In this document: positions 10,398 to 22,404 of the stretch, piece by piece
Position numbering within the stretch: position 1 is the first letter of the stretch
Layout: each line of letters opens with the position of its first letter
Assembly (NCBI GenBank): GCA_019671005.1
Contig: CM033714.1
Location: forward strand, 82,265,909-82,329,908
Length of the DNA stretch: 64,000 nt
Origin: Hibiscus mutabilis
Lineage: Eukaryota; Streptophyta; Magnoliopsida; Malvales; Malvaceae
Direction: 5' to 3'
Notes under the pieces: generated by a model
Told to the model about the DNA's origin: nothing
Database searches by the model: none
What the model saw: only the letters and a program-made list of their open reading frames with translations
Program-made: the position numbers and the translations under genes

Positions 10398-12116
10398 TTT
10401 TTATATTTAATACAATAATTTTACCCTGTTGGAATAGAAAAGTTTTTAATACAAAAACAATACCTATACTACCTAGACCTTTATCCGCCCATAAATTTAA
10501 GATATAGGGCATTTAAATATGTTCGATGTCAAGTCTTCTTACATATTTAATCATTAACATGTCAATCGAACAAAACTTAATTGGTTGAAATAAAACATTC
10601 TAAAGATAGAAAAGCTAAAAAAAATTATTATAAAATAATTTTATTTATAGGACATTTTCTTACTAGCATGATACCACTTGGATTAATTAGCTTAAATCTA
10701 TTGACTATAAAATATATGTCTCATTAATTGTTAGATCACACTTCAAAGATTTCTCCCAAAAGAATAAGACGTCTCTGGTAGTCAAATATTATCCGACCAA
10801 AGGACATATTTTTCCGAAAATAAAATATATTTTGCAACAAATACATAATATTCATTTTTTTCAACTCTCATGTAATTAACAGGTTCAATGCCACATTGAT
10901 GCTGGAAACCCTAAGAGGGAAGAGAATGATGTTTGTGGGCGACTCATTGAATCGTGGTCAGTACACATCAATGATCTGCCTTCTTCACAGACTCATCCCC
11001 GATGACAAAAAATCCATCAAAACTTACAGTCACGATTCCCTCACAGTTTTCAAAGCCAATGTAATTTTTTTTAACATTCTGATGTGATTATGAAATCATA
11101 AATAATATTGTTAAGTCCTCTGTTGATGTTTAATAATTAATTTTTGTATTATCTTTTAGGATTATAATATCAGCATCGAATTCTACTGGGCTCCGTTCCT
11201 TCTCGAACGCAGACAATTTCATAGGATATCTGATAGGGCTGTGAGGAAAGGTTCCATCAACAAGCACGGCAAGCATTGGACAGGGGTTGATATCTTGGTT
11301 TTCAATACGTATCTGTGGTGGATGACTGGCTTGGAGATGAAGGTCTTGTATGTCTCGGTTTTACGTACTCAAATCCGGTTCATCTTTTTTTCATATTAGA
11401 CATGTTCAATGAGTCTGAACAAGCATGATACGTGTTAATCCCATGTATAAACATGACTCATTTTGGATATAATTATATGAATATTTACTATATGTTTGGA
11501 TAGGGAAGGATCGTTCGAGGATGATGATAAGAAAATAATAACGGTTTCGACCGAGGAAGCCTATGGAATGGGAATGAGAAGCATGTTGAGATGGGTGAGG
11601 AGAAATATGGATCGAAGGAAGACTAGGGTTTTCTTCACTAGCATGTCGCCTACTCATGCAAAGTGAGTATATCTTAAACTCTCATTTTCGATGATCGAAT
11701 TATTTCATATTATGTTTTTAAGTAATTGTTAGACCACCGTTCGATCATGTTTGATGGTCGAACATTTTTTTGGCAGGGGCATTGATTGGGGAGGTAAAGC
11801 AAGTGAGAACTGTTACAACCAGACAACAATGATCGAAGACCCTAATTATTGGGGTTCAGATAACAGAAAGAGTATAATAAAAGTGATTGGGGAAGTGTTT
11901 AGTAAATCAAAGTACCCGATTACGTTCCTTAACATCACTCAACTTTCGAATTATCGCAAAGATGCACACACATTGATCTATAAGAAGCAATGGTATCCGT
12001 TGACGTCCGAGCAGTTGGCTAATCCGGCTAGCTATGCTGATTGTGTTCATTGGTGTTTGCCTGGCCTTCAAGATAATTGGAATGAGCTTCTCTTTGCCAA
12101 ATTATTCTATCCTTGA

Positions 12117-14575
12117 ATCTATTTTGTTGGATTATAATATAATTGTTTAAATTGTTTGATCGTTAACAAATATACAATCGATGTGACGTAAAAAAAATAA
12201 TTAAAACACGACATATCATGTTCTTATCTTTTAATTTTAATACAATAAATTAACAATTTTGACCTGTTTAGAGGTCGGGTAGTCCAATTAACCCTAATTT
12301 CAATAATAATAAAAAAATCAGTTTTAGGCCAGTTCGACACAGTCCAAATTTTTTATTTATTTAGATATTAATATCAACATTTTTTATTTTTTAATATTAA
12401 ATGAAAAATACATTTGAAATGATGAATCTAGGCAAAAATGCCACAGTTCGAGTAATAATTTTTTTAAAAAGAAAATAAGCATCATTAAAATAACCTTTGT
12501 AATCAAGATTCGAAACTAAATCTATGAGATCAATATAAGTAAGACCAAAATCGCAGCATAACACAGCTTACCCAAGAGGCCAAAACAGAACTAACCCATC
12601 TGCTTCACTAAAATTCGTTCGAGTAATAAAATTAACAATTATATAATACTTTAAAAGTGATTATAACACATAAATCGACAAGAAAATTAAGTGGCTAGTC
12701 TTACTCGAGTTAACAAAATTGTCTAGAAGGGGTTGGGAAAACAAATATATAAAATTTGATAATTATCATCGAATCTACCTTTATCTTGATTCATTCAACA
12801 AAAAAGGTTCAATTGGAGTAAGCAACAAGGCATTTTTCACTCAACAAAACAATTTGTCTGAAAAAAATATTATTAATAACATTTCTTTTTTCCCCTTCAT
12901 TACGATATATATATATCTATATACAAGGACGGAATTATTAAAAAGATGGAAGAGATTCGTGTTTTTAAATTTTATGTTTAATAATAACTTTAGTTCCTTA
13001 TAATTTAAATATTTATTAAATTAAAATTTGTCTCTTTTAAATCTTTGATCAAATGCTTAGTAAGTTCTTGTTAATTTTGAAGTTAAGTGATTTTATTATT
13101 TTTATTGTCTAATTTCTGACTTTATTCACGTTTATATAACACTTATATTATTCGTATATTAAAAAACATTTATATTATTCGTATTTAATGATTCTATTTA
13201 AATATTATATATTTATAAAATTTTGAATATGTCAATAAATTTATTTAAAATTTTGAAAAAATATATCAATATTTATATTATATATTTTAATATTAATTTT
13301 TTGTATGATAAGCATTATTATTGTTATTATTATTATTGATCAAGTTGCAGACAAGAATCACGCGTGTGGGGGGGGGGGTGCCATTGACTGATTTTCTTAC
13401 CAGATTCCAGGCTGTTTCAAATATAGAAAATCGCATGATATTTATTATATAGCAAGTGGCCAATATGGCTTTTCAAAGTTGAACAAAAAATCACTTTAAT
13501 TTGTATTTTTTTGGATAATTTATAAGCAACAATCTTCGGATTCGGACAATTTGGATTATCAGTGAAGTTTTGAGGAATTATCATTTAATTAAACATTATT
13601 CATTATTCCTTAAAAATATAAGTTTTCAGACAAAAAATCCCTCTAAACCACTCATAAGCTCCTTTATAAATAATAAATATGTACAATTTTATTAATTATT
13701 TTTATACATTTTCTAAACCACCCATAAACCCTAAATAATTGAAAGATATTAAACATTTAATTAGTTTATAATTCTCAATTATCGAATTGTTATAACAACT
13801 GCAATATTAGCCAAACTAGTACTCGTCAACATATTAATTATTTTTTAAAAAAATTAAAAAAGGCATTGTTTTCTACAACAAGTTGGGGTTTTATAAAGAA
13901 GTCAAGTTGCAATTTGTCAAGCAGATTTTATTTTTTTTACTCCCAAAACAAATCAAATAAAGTATATTAAATTTGAAAATATGATTAACAGCTCATTAAA
14001 AATAATTAAATATTTTATTTTATTTTTTAGTGAAGAAAAATATGGTGTTGAACATTTATTTTCTGACATAAATATCATGTAGATGAGTGAATTTTATTTG
14101 AATCAATCAAAACGTATCCAGACATAGATATGAGTCTCGATCTTATTTTGTTTTTTAGGGGAGAAAAATATGTTGCTGGAATGTAGATCAGACTGATCAG
14201 TGAATTCTATTTGAATCAATTAAAACATATCCGTACATAAAAGTTCTAAAGATATGATTTATATAAAATATTAACATTTGAACTCATGTACGATTTACGG
14301 ATAATAAAATTGATTCTTTCACCTTCTTTTCTTTTTCGGTAAGGAGAGGTCAATAATTATATAATTTTTCGAGTGACCAAATGGAAATGAAAAATAATAA
14401 TATAAATAAAAACATTTCTCCATTGATACCACCTTCAATATTATGGAGGCTTCTATTTTGATCTACAAATCTCGATACGAAAATTTCGTTAACCGAATCT
14501 TTTATCAGTTGGCGTTAATCAATTGATCACATATCGAGAAAAAAAAAATAATTGAGAGAGTTAATTTAAAAGAAA
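12117..14575. other. AT-rich intergenic region
   Basis: No supported gene. A run of about 11 G lies near 13367-13378, unusual in this AT-rich context. The 94-codon ORF at 12719-13003 is AT-driven and not gene-like. 14041-14260 contains two similar stretches ending in GTGAATT(C/T)TATTTGAATCAAT, about 120 bp apart. Confidence 0.5.
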
Positions 14576-15214
14576 CTAAAGGGATGATGATGAGTTCTTG
14601 GTTGCCATATTTTCAGCCATTTCAGCCAAAGATTGAAGGTTGCAACGTACAATAGTATCAACGAAACTGCATGTATCTTCTCTAGTATTACCCGGCGGTA
14701 TATCAACGACGAATGATTCGACGACAACTGTCCCGTTACCTTTGTTTGAAGCGTGTAGAGTCGTCACGGACCTGTAATTGTTCAATCTATGAACACCGCC
14801 GACGACGCTAAAACTAAGCACGTGGTGTTCATCGTCCAGGATCTCGAGCCGTTCGGTGCTGAAAGCGGCGGGAAGACCCGATATCACGTGGACTTCACGG
14901 AGGCTCCCTACCTTGCCGTCGCCGACTATGACATGGCAGCTCTTGAGGAAGTGTTTGTAAGCCTGAGGGTTATCGAAACGGCGAACCACCGACCAGACGC
15001 TTTCCACGGGGGCGTTTATAGATTGAACCACGGAGGAGCAACACTGGTTAGGACCCAAGTTGTGAATATGGTAAGCCGAGACCACGTCGGGAACTGAAAC
15101 ACCGGTGGGGAGAGGGAAAAAGCTCGTGAGGGTGGAGGGTTGAGGTTGTTGTTTTTTGTGATGGCAGCCGCCTACGGTGGCGGTGGTCCGATGAAGCTGC
15201 AGAGAGGAAGGCAT
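14576..15214 (-). CDS. PYL4: PYR/PYL/RCAR abscisic acid receptor, subfamily II
   Basis: This 212-residue single-exon gene encodes a soluble START-fold ABA receptor. On binding ABA it inhibits clade A PP2C phosphatases and so releases SnRK2 kinases. Key parts are present: the pocket Lys in AYKHFLKSC (K87), the gate loop SGLPA (112-116), the latch HRL (142-144), Glu in STERLEILDDE, NYRS (146-149), the VVES segment and the C-terminal helix with IVRCNLQSLAEMAE. The variable N-terminal extension (about 40 residues, His/Gln-rich) and the CCSSVVQ segment fit the PYL4/5/6 group. Intronless structure is usual there. The ATG at 15214 gives the expected length. A TATATAT stretch on the minus strand near 15272-15280 may be the TATA box. 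All residues I can check are intact. PYL5 or PYL6 orthology is possible. Confidence 0.93.
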   Translation of the reverse strand: MPSSLQLHRTTATVGGCHHKKQQPQPSTLTSFFPLPTGVSVPDVVSAYHIHNLGPNQCCSSVVQSINAPVESVWSVVRRFDNPQAYKHFLKSCHVIVGDGKVGSLREVHVISGLPAAFSTERLEILDDEHHVLSFSVVGGVHRLNNYRSVTTLHASNKGNGTVVVESFVVDIPPGNTREDTCSFVDTIVRCNLQSLAEMAENMATKNSSSSL

Positions 15215-16517
15215 CTTGGGGATAGCTTGAGAGGGTGGAAAGTGAGGGATTGGAATGGAGAAATGTGTGTTTGAATATATACGATAAGATTAAGAGGGAG
15301 GGTTTTGAGTGGCATTTTCTTAATAGCCTAACAGGCTTACGCCGGACACCGCAAGTGGATCTGCAAGTTGAAGCTTGTTTGTACTTAGTTTAGGTAGATT
15401 TTTCCAATTACTCCATTTCATTCAAACTATAAGACTCCACACATTTTCTTAATTATTTTTCATTTTAAATTAATTAAAAATTGGGTTGCTGTCATTGTTG
15501 AATGTTGATATTAACTTTTTAAGTGTGTTTTTCTTTTGCTACCAACTTTAAATTTTTAGGGTTAGATTCGACTAATTAAAATAACGCTTGTTTGGTTATT
15601 CTATTATTTTTTAGACTATTAGATTAGATTTAAATGCACGATTTGCTTTCGTAGATACTTATTTCCGTAAATATCTTAAAAAAACAAAATAACTTCACAT
15701 GTCAAGACGTGGTTATAGTTTATTTGTCCACCTTTAACTTTAATCACCTCCAGCTTCTTTCCCCTATTCTATTTCAAAGGAGACCATTTAAAAAAAAGTA
15801 TTTTATTATATTAAGATTTAAAATTGGAAGAATTCGTAAAGTGATCCTAATAATAAAGGATGATGTGTTTGATTCAAGTGATCTAGATTCGAGTACTATA
15901 TGTGAATGTGTGTCCGCATTGTTAAAAAATTAAGAAAAAATGTAATAGATACTACCTTACAATACTAACATATTTTTGTGTTGACATGATATTTTTCTAA
16001 TTTTTTTTACCTTATCATTTTTTTTATCTAAAGTGAAAATTCTTTTTGTTTTTAGTCGTGATTGAAAATATTGTTCTCTTACGTTTTACGGTTATTTTAG
16101 ACACTGATAAACTCATTTCATTATTTTTTATTGTTTTATTGATTTGGAATGTTTATAAACAAATTTGAACAGTGATAAATATTCTTTCGAAAAAATGAAC
16201 AACATATCTTAAAACTAGTCTCATCAGACGACATTCAGAGGAGATCAAAACATTTAATCAAAATATACCTTAAATATTCTTTCGACATTTGAAGCGGAAA
16301 TTTTTAATGAATTTTCATCGATTTTGAATAGTTTTGTGAAAAGAAACAAACGAAGAAAAAATTGAGAGAGAAATATGAACGTTTTGATACTAATTTTATT
16401 ACGAATGATTGCGACCAAAGGCATTTAGTTTTCTTAAAAGAAAAATAACAACACATTGTCGCACCGCTAAAAAAGTCAAAATTTGTAACAACCATCAACT
16501 TTTATATATTTTATTAA
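15215..16517. other. PYL upstream and intergenic region
   Basis: Contains the presumed PYL promoter (about 15215-15400). Beyond that it is AT-rich with no supported gene; short ORFs at 15709-15933 and 16304-16498 lack domain or codon support. Confidence 0.5.
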
Positions 16518-16768
16518 GGGTAAAACTTTGATATACGGTATGTAATTATTTTACACATGCTTGTATTTTTTATTTACAAAATATAAATCATAAATTCTTA
16601 ACTCTAACACCTTAAACCCTAATCTTGAACTCTAAATTTTAAATACTAAATTTAAATTTTAATCTCTAAACCCCTAACATTTAAACCCTAAACTACAATC
16701 ATAACCCCTAAAATTAAAAGGACCGTGTAAATTGAAATTTACACAGTTTGTGTATTGAAAATTTTCCC
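16518..16768. mobile_element. Mutator-type MITE with telomere-like filling, 251 bp
   Basis: TTTTATTAA occurs at 16509-16517 and again at 16769-16777, a perfect 9-bp target duplication. The ends are GGGTAAAACTTTGATATAC and, inverted, GGGAAAATTTTCAATACAC. Between them lie about a dozen degenerate AAACCCTAAA / AACTCTAAAT words (16590-16712). The same plan recurs at 22700-23940, 31207-31413 and 59808-59945. The duplication length points to Mutator-type mobilisation. Confidence 0.8.
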
Positions 16769-17264
16769 TTTTATTAATTTGACATTAACTTTTCGGAAAA
16801 GTCAATTTAACCCTCAACCTCTTAAAATAGTCAAATCACTTATTAGGAATGTTGACTAAAATACAAACTATTTTAACGTTGTTAATATGATATCCCATAC
16901 GACAATTTATATATACTTCAATCAATAAAATTCATGTGAACTGTCACTATAAAATTATTAAAAATTAATATTTTAATTAACATTTTTACTAAAATAATAA
17001 TTCGACTTTTTAAAAAGAATTGATGATACAAGTTAACTAAAAAAATCAAAATATAGTAAAATATATAAACATTGAAACTAATTTTATCATTACATATGTG
17101 AAGATACTCTCTTACAGCTTTTGATGTGATTCCTTTGGTTCATCTTTTATTTCCTTTTTCTATTTTCCCTTCAGTTCCCCCCAACTAGAATCAACTTGGT
17201 GTTATCCTAGTTTGAAATGTTTAGTCTTATCTTTGATCACTTTTCACTCTAAATAAAAAGGCAA

Positions 17265-17595
17265 AATATAAAGGATATTTATTTCATCCACAAACGGTAA
17301 AAATAAAAGGTTTTTATAAGCGCTTTAATTTTAAGGTTTAACGATTCTATTTAAGGTTTAACGTTTAGGGGTATAAATGTATGAGTTTTTAATTTAGAGT
17401 ATGTTGTTAGAATTTAGGATTTAAAGTTTATAGGTTAAAACCTAAATCCCTAACTCCATTATCTAAAACTTAAACCCTAACCTCTAAACTTTAAATTTTA
17501 ACTCTAAATAATAAATTTTAACCATGAACCATAAATTCTAAACTCCTAAGACCTAAAACTAAGGGTATTTATGAAAACTTTTCGTTTCCATCACC
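17265..17595. repeat. Telomere-like degenerate repeat block
   Basis: The left half has GGTTTAACG / GGTTTAAGG words (TTTAGGG-like). The right half, from about 17430, has the complement AAACCCTAAC / CTCTAAACTT. The block is flanked by weak inverted ends (AAAAGGTTTTTATAAG and, inverted, AAAAGTTTTCATAAAT). It is probably another member of the telomere-word MITE group, but I see no clear target duplication. Confidence 0.5.
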
Positions 17596-17706
17596 AACGC
17601 ATGCATGGACGATACTATGACCAAATATCAGAAGGGGCAAAGGTCTATTAAACTTTTAAATTTAAAAGTTAAGAAGGACAAAAACTTTATTTTATTACTA
17701 TTTAAA

Positions 17707-17806
17707 NNNNNNNNNNNNNNNNNNNNNNNNNNNNNNNNNNNNNNNNNNNNNNNNNNNNNNNNNNNNNNNNNNNNNNNNNNNNNNNNNNNNNNNNNNNNNN
17801 NNNNNN
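17707..17806. other. Assembly gap (100 N)
   Basis: Exactly 100 N, the usual placeholder for a gap of unknown size. It lies just downstream of the last visible BSK exon, so missing BSK exons may lie in the gap. Confidence 0.95.
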
Positions 17807-17912
17807 TTAGAACATGAGATGCAACCTATGGAAAGCAATGGGAGCGTATTAATTTAGTAGATTTTAAGATGAATCTATACATCACACTCTCTAAATTGAA
17901 ATGGCAGTGAGT

Positions 17913-18378
17913 TCAATGGCTTGAAACTTGTACATCTTTCTGTTTTTGAAGAGGTGCCACTGCTGAAAGGAGGAACTTGATATCAGGTCGATCTCTAGCC
18001 TCATACTGAAGACATTTTGAAGCCAATTCAACCAATTCTGTGGCATCTTCATTAGAATACTGTCCTTCCAGGGAAGAATCCAATAACAACAATAAATTCT
18101 TTCCTCTGATCAAATCCAATGCCTGGAGAATCAACAGTTGTATAATAGTGTTAAAACCGATATACACAAAATCGACAGCAGATGGAGAAATTTACTAGAG
18201 CAAAAACCAAAATAAATGAATAAATAAGCAGAATGTCACCATTCACCAAAAAAGAAGCCCAATTGAAAAACATCACAGTCCCATACTAAGGTCAGACCAA
18301 GGATAAACAAGAGTAAGTGCATACTTAAAAGATTGAAAGGCAAATCTGCTTTATGTTTCTGTTCTGTGTGGCTGTGTG

Positions 18379-18454
<76 letters not shown>

Positions 18455-20417
18455 ATAGTTCTATTTTTTCCTTGACTCGTCTCATAGGACAGCGGAAAAA
18501 ACCCAACATTACCTGTAGGACTATTCCAGAATATTATAGTAGATATTTGGAACTTCTATTTTAAGACATTTTGCACTCTGGCTAACATTTTACAAATGGT
18601 GACTTTCTTGCCTCCCAACATTAAGAACTGCTGGTGACACTGGCAGGAGACCTTAATAACTTAATTAATCCAACAAGCTCCTAAATATACAAAACAACAC
18701 CGGAAACCTCAGTTCCAGGAGCTTCTTGTACAATATGAAATCATTATTGAATTCCAATCGCAAGTTCAGTTATCAAAGAAACAATTGCCAAGAAACTCAA
18801 GATTCATTTATATCCTACCAAAAATGCAATTTTTCATCAATAAGAATTTCAAGGGCAGTATTAGCAGGGTAATGGAAAAGAACAAAACTGAATTTGGATA
18901 ACCAAATGTCTCATACATGGCTGGGAGGGATATGCTTTCCACTTGAGAGATCCAGGAGAACAGTTCCATAACTGTAAATCACACTCTCAGGAATGACCCT
19001 GCCTGCCGAGTTGAAAATCAAATAACTTAGCAGTGAAGGGATATTCAATCAGCAATTAGTCTTTCCTTTTAGAAGGGCTATGATATGTCGGAAGAATTTA
19101 CCAGTCCTCAAAAATTCAGGAGGGGTATAAGCCAAATTAGTACTATAGCTTTTTCCATCTCGGCTATTTTTCATCAGTCCAAAACTAGATAATCGAGGAT
19201 CACCATCCTGAAATAGAATGAAATTAAAATCACAAAATAAACAAAAAAGTTCAATGTCAAAACTGGACACTGATCTGCCTCCAGAGCACATATCAATCAA
19301 TAATTTTAGTCATAGAGCATGGTAACATGATATCTATGCAGATTGACCCTATTTTCTATTTTGCCAAGAAATTGTCTTACTCCATCTGGCTGAAACAATC
19401 AATTCCAACCACAAAACCGAAGTCATCCGCTGCAAAGCCAACTATTTAAAGAACTCTCATATGAGAATGGATTGGCATCTAAAATGTAAGTAAAAACTTC
19501 ACCTAAATCTCATGAGTGACAGTATGAGGGCAAAATCAAATGTTAAACCATAGAGAATGTTGGAACTAATGGATTGGCATTTAATTTCCTCCACTTAGTA
19601 AGCAAAGGAAGCACGAGCAAGAGAAATAACATGGTAAGAAGGGAATGAGCAAAGCCAACCTCATCGAAAAGAACTCTATAAGCATTTAAATCATGATAAA
19701 TTTTAAGGTTCTCAGCATTGCAGTGATCAAGGGCTTGTGCAACATGGTAAGCAACTTTAAGGCGCATTTCCCATGGCAAAGGCTGTTTTTCCCCTGCATT
19801 TTTCATAGCGTTTCATAAATAAGATACACAGACACTGGGAGTAAAAAAGGGTTTTCTTTTTTGTTTCTAAGGGGGTAAAAGACAAAAATTTATACAGTGG
19901 AAGAGATGCTTAGAGAGGGTATCATTAGGCATATACTCCGCGACCAACAACCGCTCGTCCCCCTCGGCGCAACATCCGATCAAATTAACCAATCTCTTGT
20001 GGCGGACTTTCCCAACCCCAGCAGCTTCGTTAACAAACTGGTGTGGGTCGGGCCACGACAGCTTCGAGAACCGCTTAATCGCCACCACTCGGTGGTTCTT
20101 CAGCTTCCCTCGGTACACCACATTGGGAACCTTGTCCCCGCTCTCCGACACTATCAGGTCGCTGCTGAAGCCGTTGGTAGCCGCCCGCAGCTCCGCCAGG
20201 TCGAACTCCTTGAATGCCGGCATCGCCGGTTGTTCCCCATTTCCATCTGCAAAAAAAAAAAGAAACCCACAATCATGCAAATGAAGAAGAAGGGCATGAA
20301 CATGGGCATTGGGAGAATGGAAGGACCTAGATCTGGGTTGTTGTGGGAATCAAGAGGAAGAGGAGGAGGCTGCTGAGAGGGAGGAAGAAGGGTGGTTTTG
20401 GACTGAAAGCAGCCCAT
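17913..20417 (-). CDS. BSK: Brassinosteroid-signalling kinase (BSK, RLCK-XII), TPR part missing
   Basis: BSKs are plasma-membrane cytoplasmic kinases acting just below the BRI1 receptor. Exons all join in frame: 20417-20327, 20246-19896, 19793-19660, 19207-19102, 19002-18917 and 18122-17934, 319 residues in total. The protein starts MGC (myristoylation/palmitoylation site), has a Pro-rich linker, then the kinase-like domain from FDLAELRAATNGF: VAIKRF (ATP Lys), LVAEYMPNDTLSKHLFHW, HDLN in place of HRD, SFG in place of DFG, and the APE region as PPEFLRTG. These substitutions are normal for this pseudokinase-like family. After LQKQKD comes a GT donor (17933) where other BSKs splice to their TPR exons. 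Without splicing, the frame ends 7 codons later at 17913. No TPR sequence is visible between there and 17600, so those exons are in the gap or lost. Confidence 0.88.
18379..18454. repeat. (CATATA)n microsatellite in a BSK intron
   Basis: About 12.7 perfect copies of the hexanucleotide in intron 5 of the BSK gene. An equally long perfect array is present in the NPF7 gene at 52341-52415. The His-Ile ORF it generates is an artefact. Confidence 0.95.
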
Positions 20418-20755
20418 CACAGTGACAGTGACAGTGGCTTTTGACACATGTAGTGACTGAGAGTAAAGGATAATGAGAGAAGAAGCAGAAATGAAAGCAA
20501 AATCCCAGAAGGAGGTTGAGCATTAAGTAGGAGGAGCTTTGCAAAGCCAGCAGAGGACAAACGCAGTTGACTAGAAATGGAGTTGAAAAGAAGAGGAAAA
20601 GGCCACCCAGTTAGCTTCAATTCACTGTCTTTCTTTTCTTTTATTACTATTTTAATCTCCTTGCTCTCAAGAAATAGTTTCCTGTTCCCACTACATCTGT
20701 CTATGTCCGTCGGTTGGGTCGGCCCATTTCTTTTTTCAAAAGCTTATTTATTCTT
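20418..20755. other. BSK 5' leader and promoter region
   Basis: Gene-free stretch upstream of the BSK ATG. It is pyrimidine-rich on the minus strand (CTTTCTTTTC, TTCTCTCATT) as in many plant 5' leaders. No TATA box is clear. Confidence 0.4.
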
Positions 20756-21930
20756 GGGAAAACTATACAGGTGGTCACCCAGCTATTATCTTTTTTATTT
20801 TATTTTGGTCATCCTATTAATTTGTTTGTCAAAATCGTCCTCCGTAGATATTTTTTTTGTTTTGATCCCTCACCGTTTAAAAACTTAACGAAATGGCTGA
20901 AGTAATTTTTTAATATTATTTTATTATTTAATCTCTCCTCCAAATATTATTTTTTAAAATTTTTATTCAATCATGTCACCACTACAACAAAAAATTGCGT
21001 GTGTTAGCCACTGGGCTAAACCACAAATTTAGTCGTATCCTACCACAAAGTAATTTTAAATTAAAGAAACAAACCCAAAAAATAAAATAAATAATCGTTT
21101 ATTTTACTTTTATAAAATTAATACTAAATTATTTTAAAAGGATCCTAGATTGTTCTAATATAATAAATAAATATAATTTAAAGTTTATATTCTATAATAA
21201 ATAAATATTATTAATTTAATTTTTAAAATAATTTAATTCATTTTGTCATATCAAACAAAGTAAAAAAAAGATGAAATCCAGTTTGATTTTTAATTTTAAT
21301 CACAATTTAGTTAAATATAATTTAAGTTAAAACTATCACAACTTCATAGTTTAAACTTGGTGTTTAAATATTTAAATTTTTATCAATAAAATTTTGTGTT
21401 CGAATCACTCTCTTAACTTTACTATTGTATTTTATGTTTTTAGTAACGTAATATACGTTAAATATAAATTTTAGTGAAAATAAATCAAAATCTTCTATTG
21501 ACACATTTGGTTTGTACTTGACCCTTCCTGCTGTGGGATGTTGGTCCAAATTCCAAATGTTGCACAACTCATTTGTTTTAAATATTTATTTGGTTGTTTG
21601 GGTTTTTTATTTACATTTTAAAATGATTTGTAGTAAAAATGACTACATTTGGGTGTTAACACGCTTGAATATGCACTTGGGGACGTGAGTTCGAATCCTA
21701 GATCCCCTCAAAATTTATTTATTTTCTTTGTTAATATGAAGGAGAGAGAACGTAATAAAATAATATTAAAAATATTAAAAAGTCTACGACGGCAATTCCG
21801 TTAAATATTTAACGGTGAGGACCAAAATATGAAAGGTATCTAACGAGAGGGATTATTTTGAAGAAAAAAATAATTGGGTGACCAAAATAGGAAAAGGTAA
21901 TAGTTGGGTGATCACCCATGTAGTTTTTCT
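20756..21930. mobile_element. Mutator-type inverted-repeat element, 1175 bp
   Basis: TTTATTCTT occurs at 20747-20755 and 21931-21939, a perfect 9-bp target duplication. The ends are GGGAAAACTATACAGGTGG and, inverted, AGAAAAACTACATGGGTG. Inverted similarity continues for about 150 bp (GGTCACCCAGCTATTA, ATTTTGGTCA, CTCACCGTT). The interior is AT-rich and non-coding. The first bases match the MITE at 52994-53400, so both may have used related transposases. Confidence 0.85.
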
Positions 21931-21939
21931 TTTATTCTT

Positions 21940-22404
21940 TAATGGGTCGGGTGGGCATTCAATCAAGTCGAATTCAGCTGAGTCGAGTAAAAAAATATTA
22001 AATTACTAGAGTTACGGATTATTATTTTATAACTCAAATTTTATTTGAATTTTTTTTGAGTCAAACCGAGTTTATAAAATTTGAGTCGAGTTATCCAAGT
22101 TTTTGTTTAAATTTAATTGTAAACATTTATAATGTTATGATACTAATTAGTTTCAATTTAAACAATTTTCTATAATCATGTATAATATATATATATATAT
22201 ATATATCATGCAGATTGCAGAATTGAAGAACTCGACTTCAACTTGAAAATTATCAACTAATTACTAAAAATTTCTAGTTATTCGAATTTCTATTTTATAA
22301 TTTAAACTTTAGTTTGATTTTTTTAAGCGGATCGGATTTTTTTCGCAACAAGATAGGTCAAATAATTTGACTTTTTTTCTAGTCAAGTCAAATTTTAACC
22401 TCAA
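21940..22404. mobile_element. Decayed GAGTCGAG-family MITE
   Basis: Words shared in order with 6283-6758 include CATTC(A)ATC(A)AGTCGA, TATTTTATAACTCAAA, CTAAAAATTTC(T/G)AGTTATTCG and TTTGATTTTTT. The right end AATTTTAACCTCA is a worn version of TTTTACTCACCCTA. No target duplication is visible, and the left edge touches the 9-bp duplication of the neighbouring element. A (TA)n tract sits at 22184-22207. Confidence 0.55.

Larger units (their letters stand above)
8229..12116 (+). pseudogene. TBL33: TBL33-like xylan O-acetyltransferase gene, broken in exon 2
   Basis: The TRICHOME BIREFRINGENCE-LIKE/DUF231 family acetylates cell-wall polysaccharides in the Golgi. Exons that join in phase: 8229-8403, 8507-8712, 10883-11060, 11160-11347, 11504-11662 and 11777-12116. 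The N-terminus has a short cytosolic tail and one membrane anchor (about residues 20-35, type II). The TBL domain follows, with GRWVRDELTRPLY, the GDS motif in FVGDSLNRGQ, and the DxxH motif in YADCVHW near the C-terminus (ends LLFAKLFYP). Exon 2 is damaged. About 11 bp are missing after GRPDQ (near 8675), shifting the frame to a stop at 8710-8712. In the ancestral frame a TGG TAA pair follows, where the family has Trp-Gln. No alternative donor restores the frame. Exon 4 has also lost several codons in frame. The rest is well conserved, so the breaks look recent. Confidence 0.85.

Noticed and set aside
12719..13003. 94-codon ORF downstream of the TBL gene
   Set aside because: AT-driven codons, Phe/Asn/Ile-rich, no domain, no conserved start context.
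14789..15097. 102-codon open frame on the plus strand opposite the PYL gene
   Set aside because: It is the antisense shadow of a conserved GC-richer coding region; the minus strand encodes an intact ABA receptor.
16590..16712. Interstitial telomere
   Set aside because: AAACCCT words are degenerate, spaced irregularly and enclosed in inverted ends with a 9-bp duplication, so it is a mobile element, not captured telomere repeats.
20977..21640. CACTA transposon starting CACTACAACAAAAAATTG
   Set aside because: The start fits En/Spm ends, but the only candidate partner (TTTGTAGTA near 21628) is short and imperfect and no 3-bp duplication is visible.
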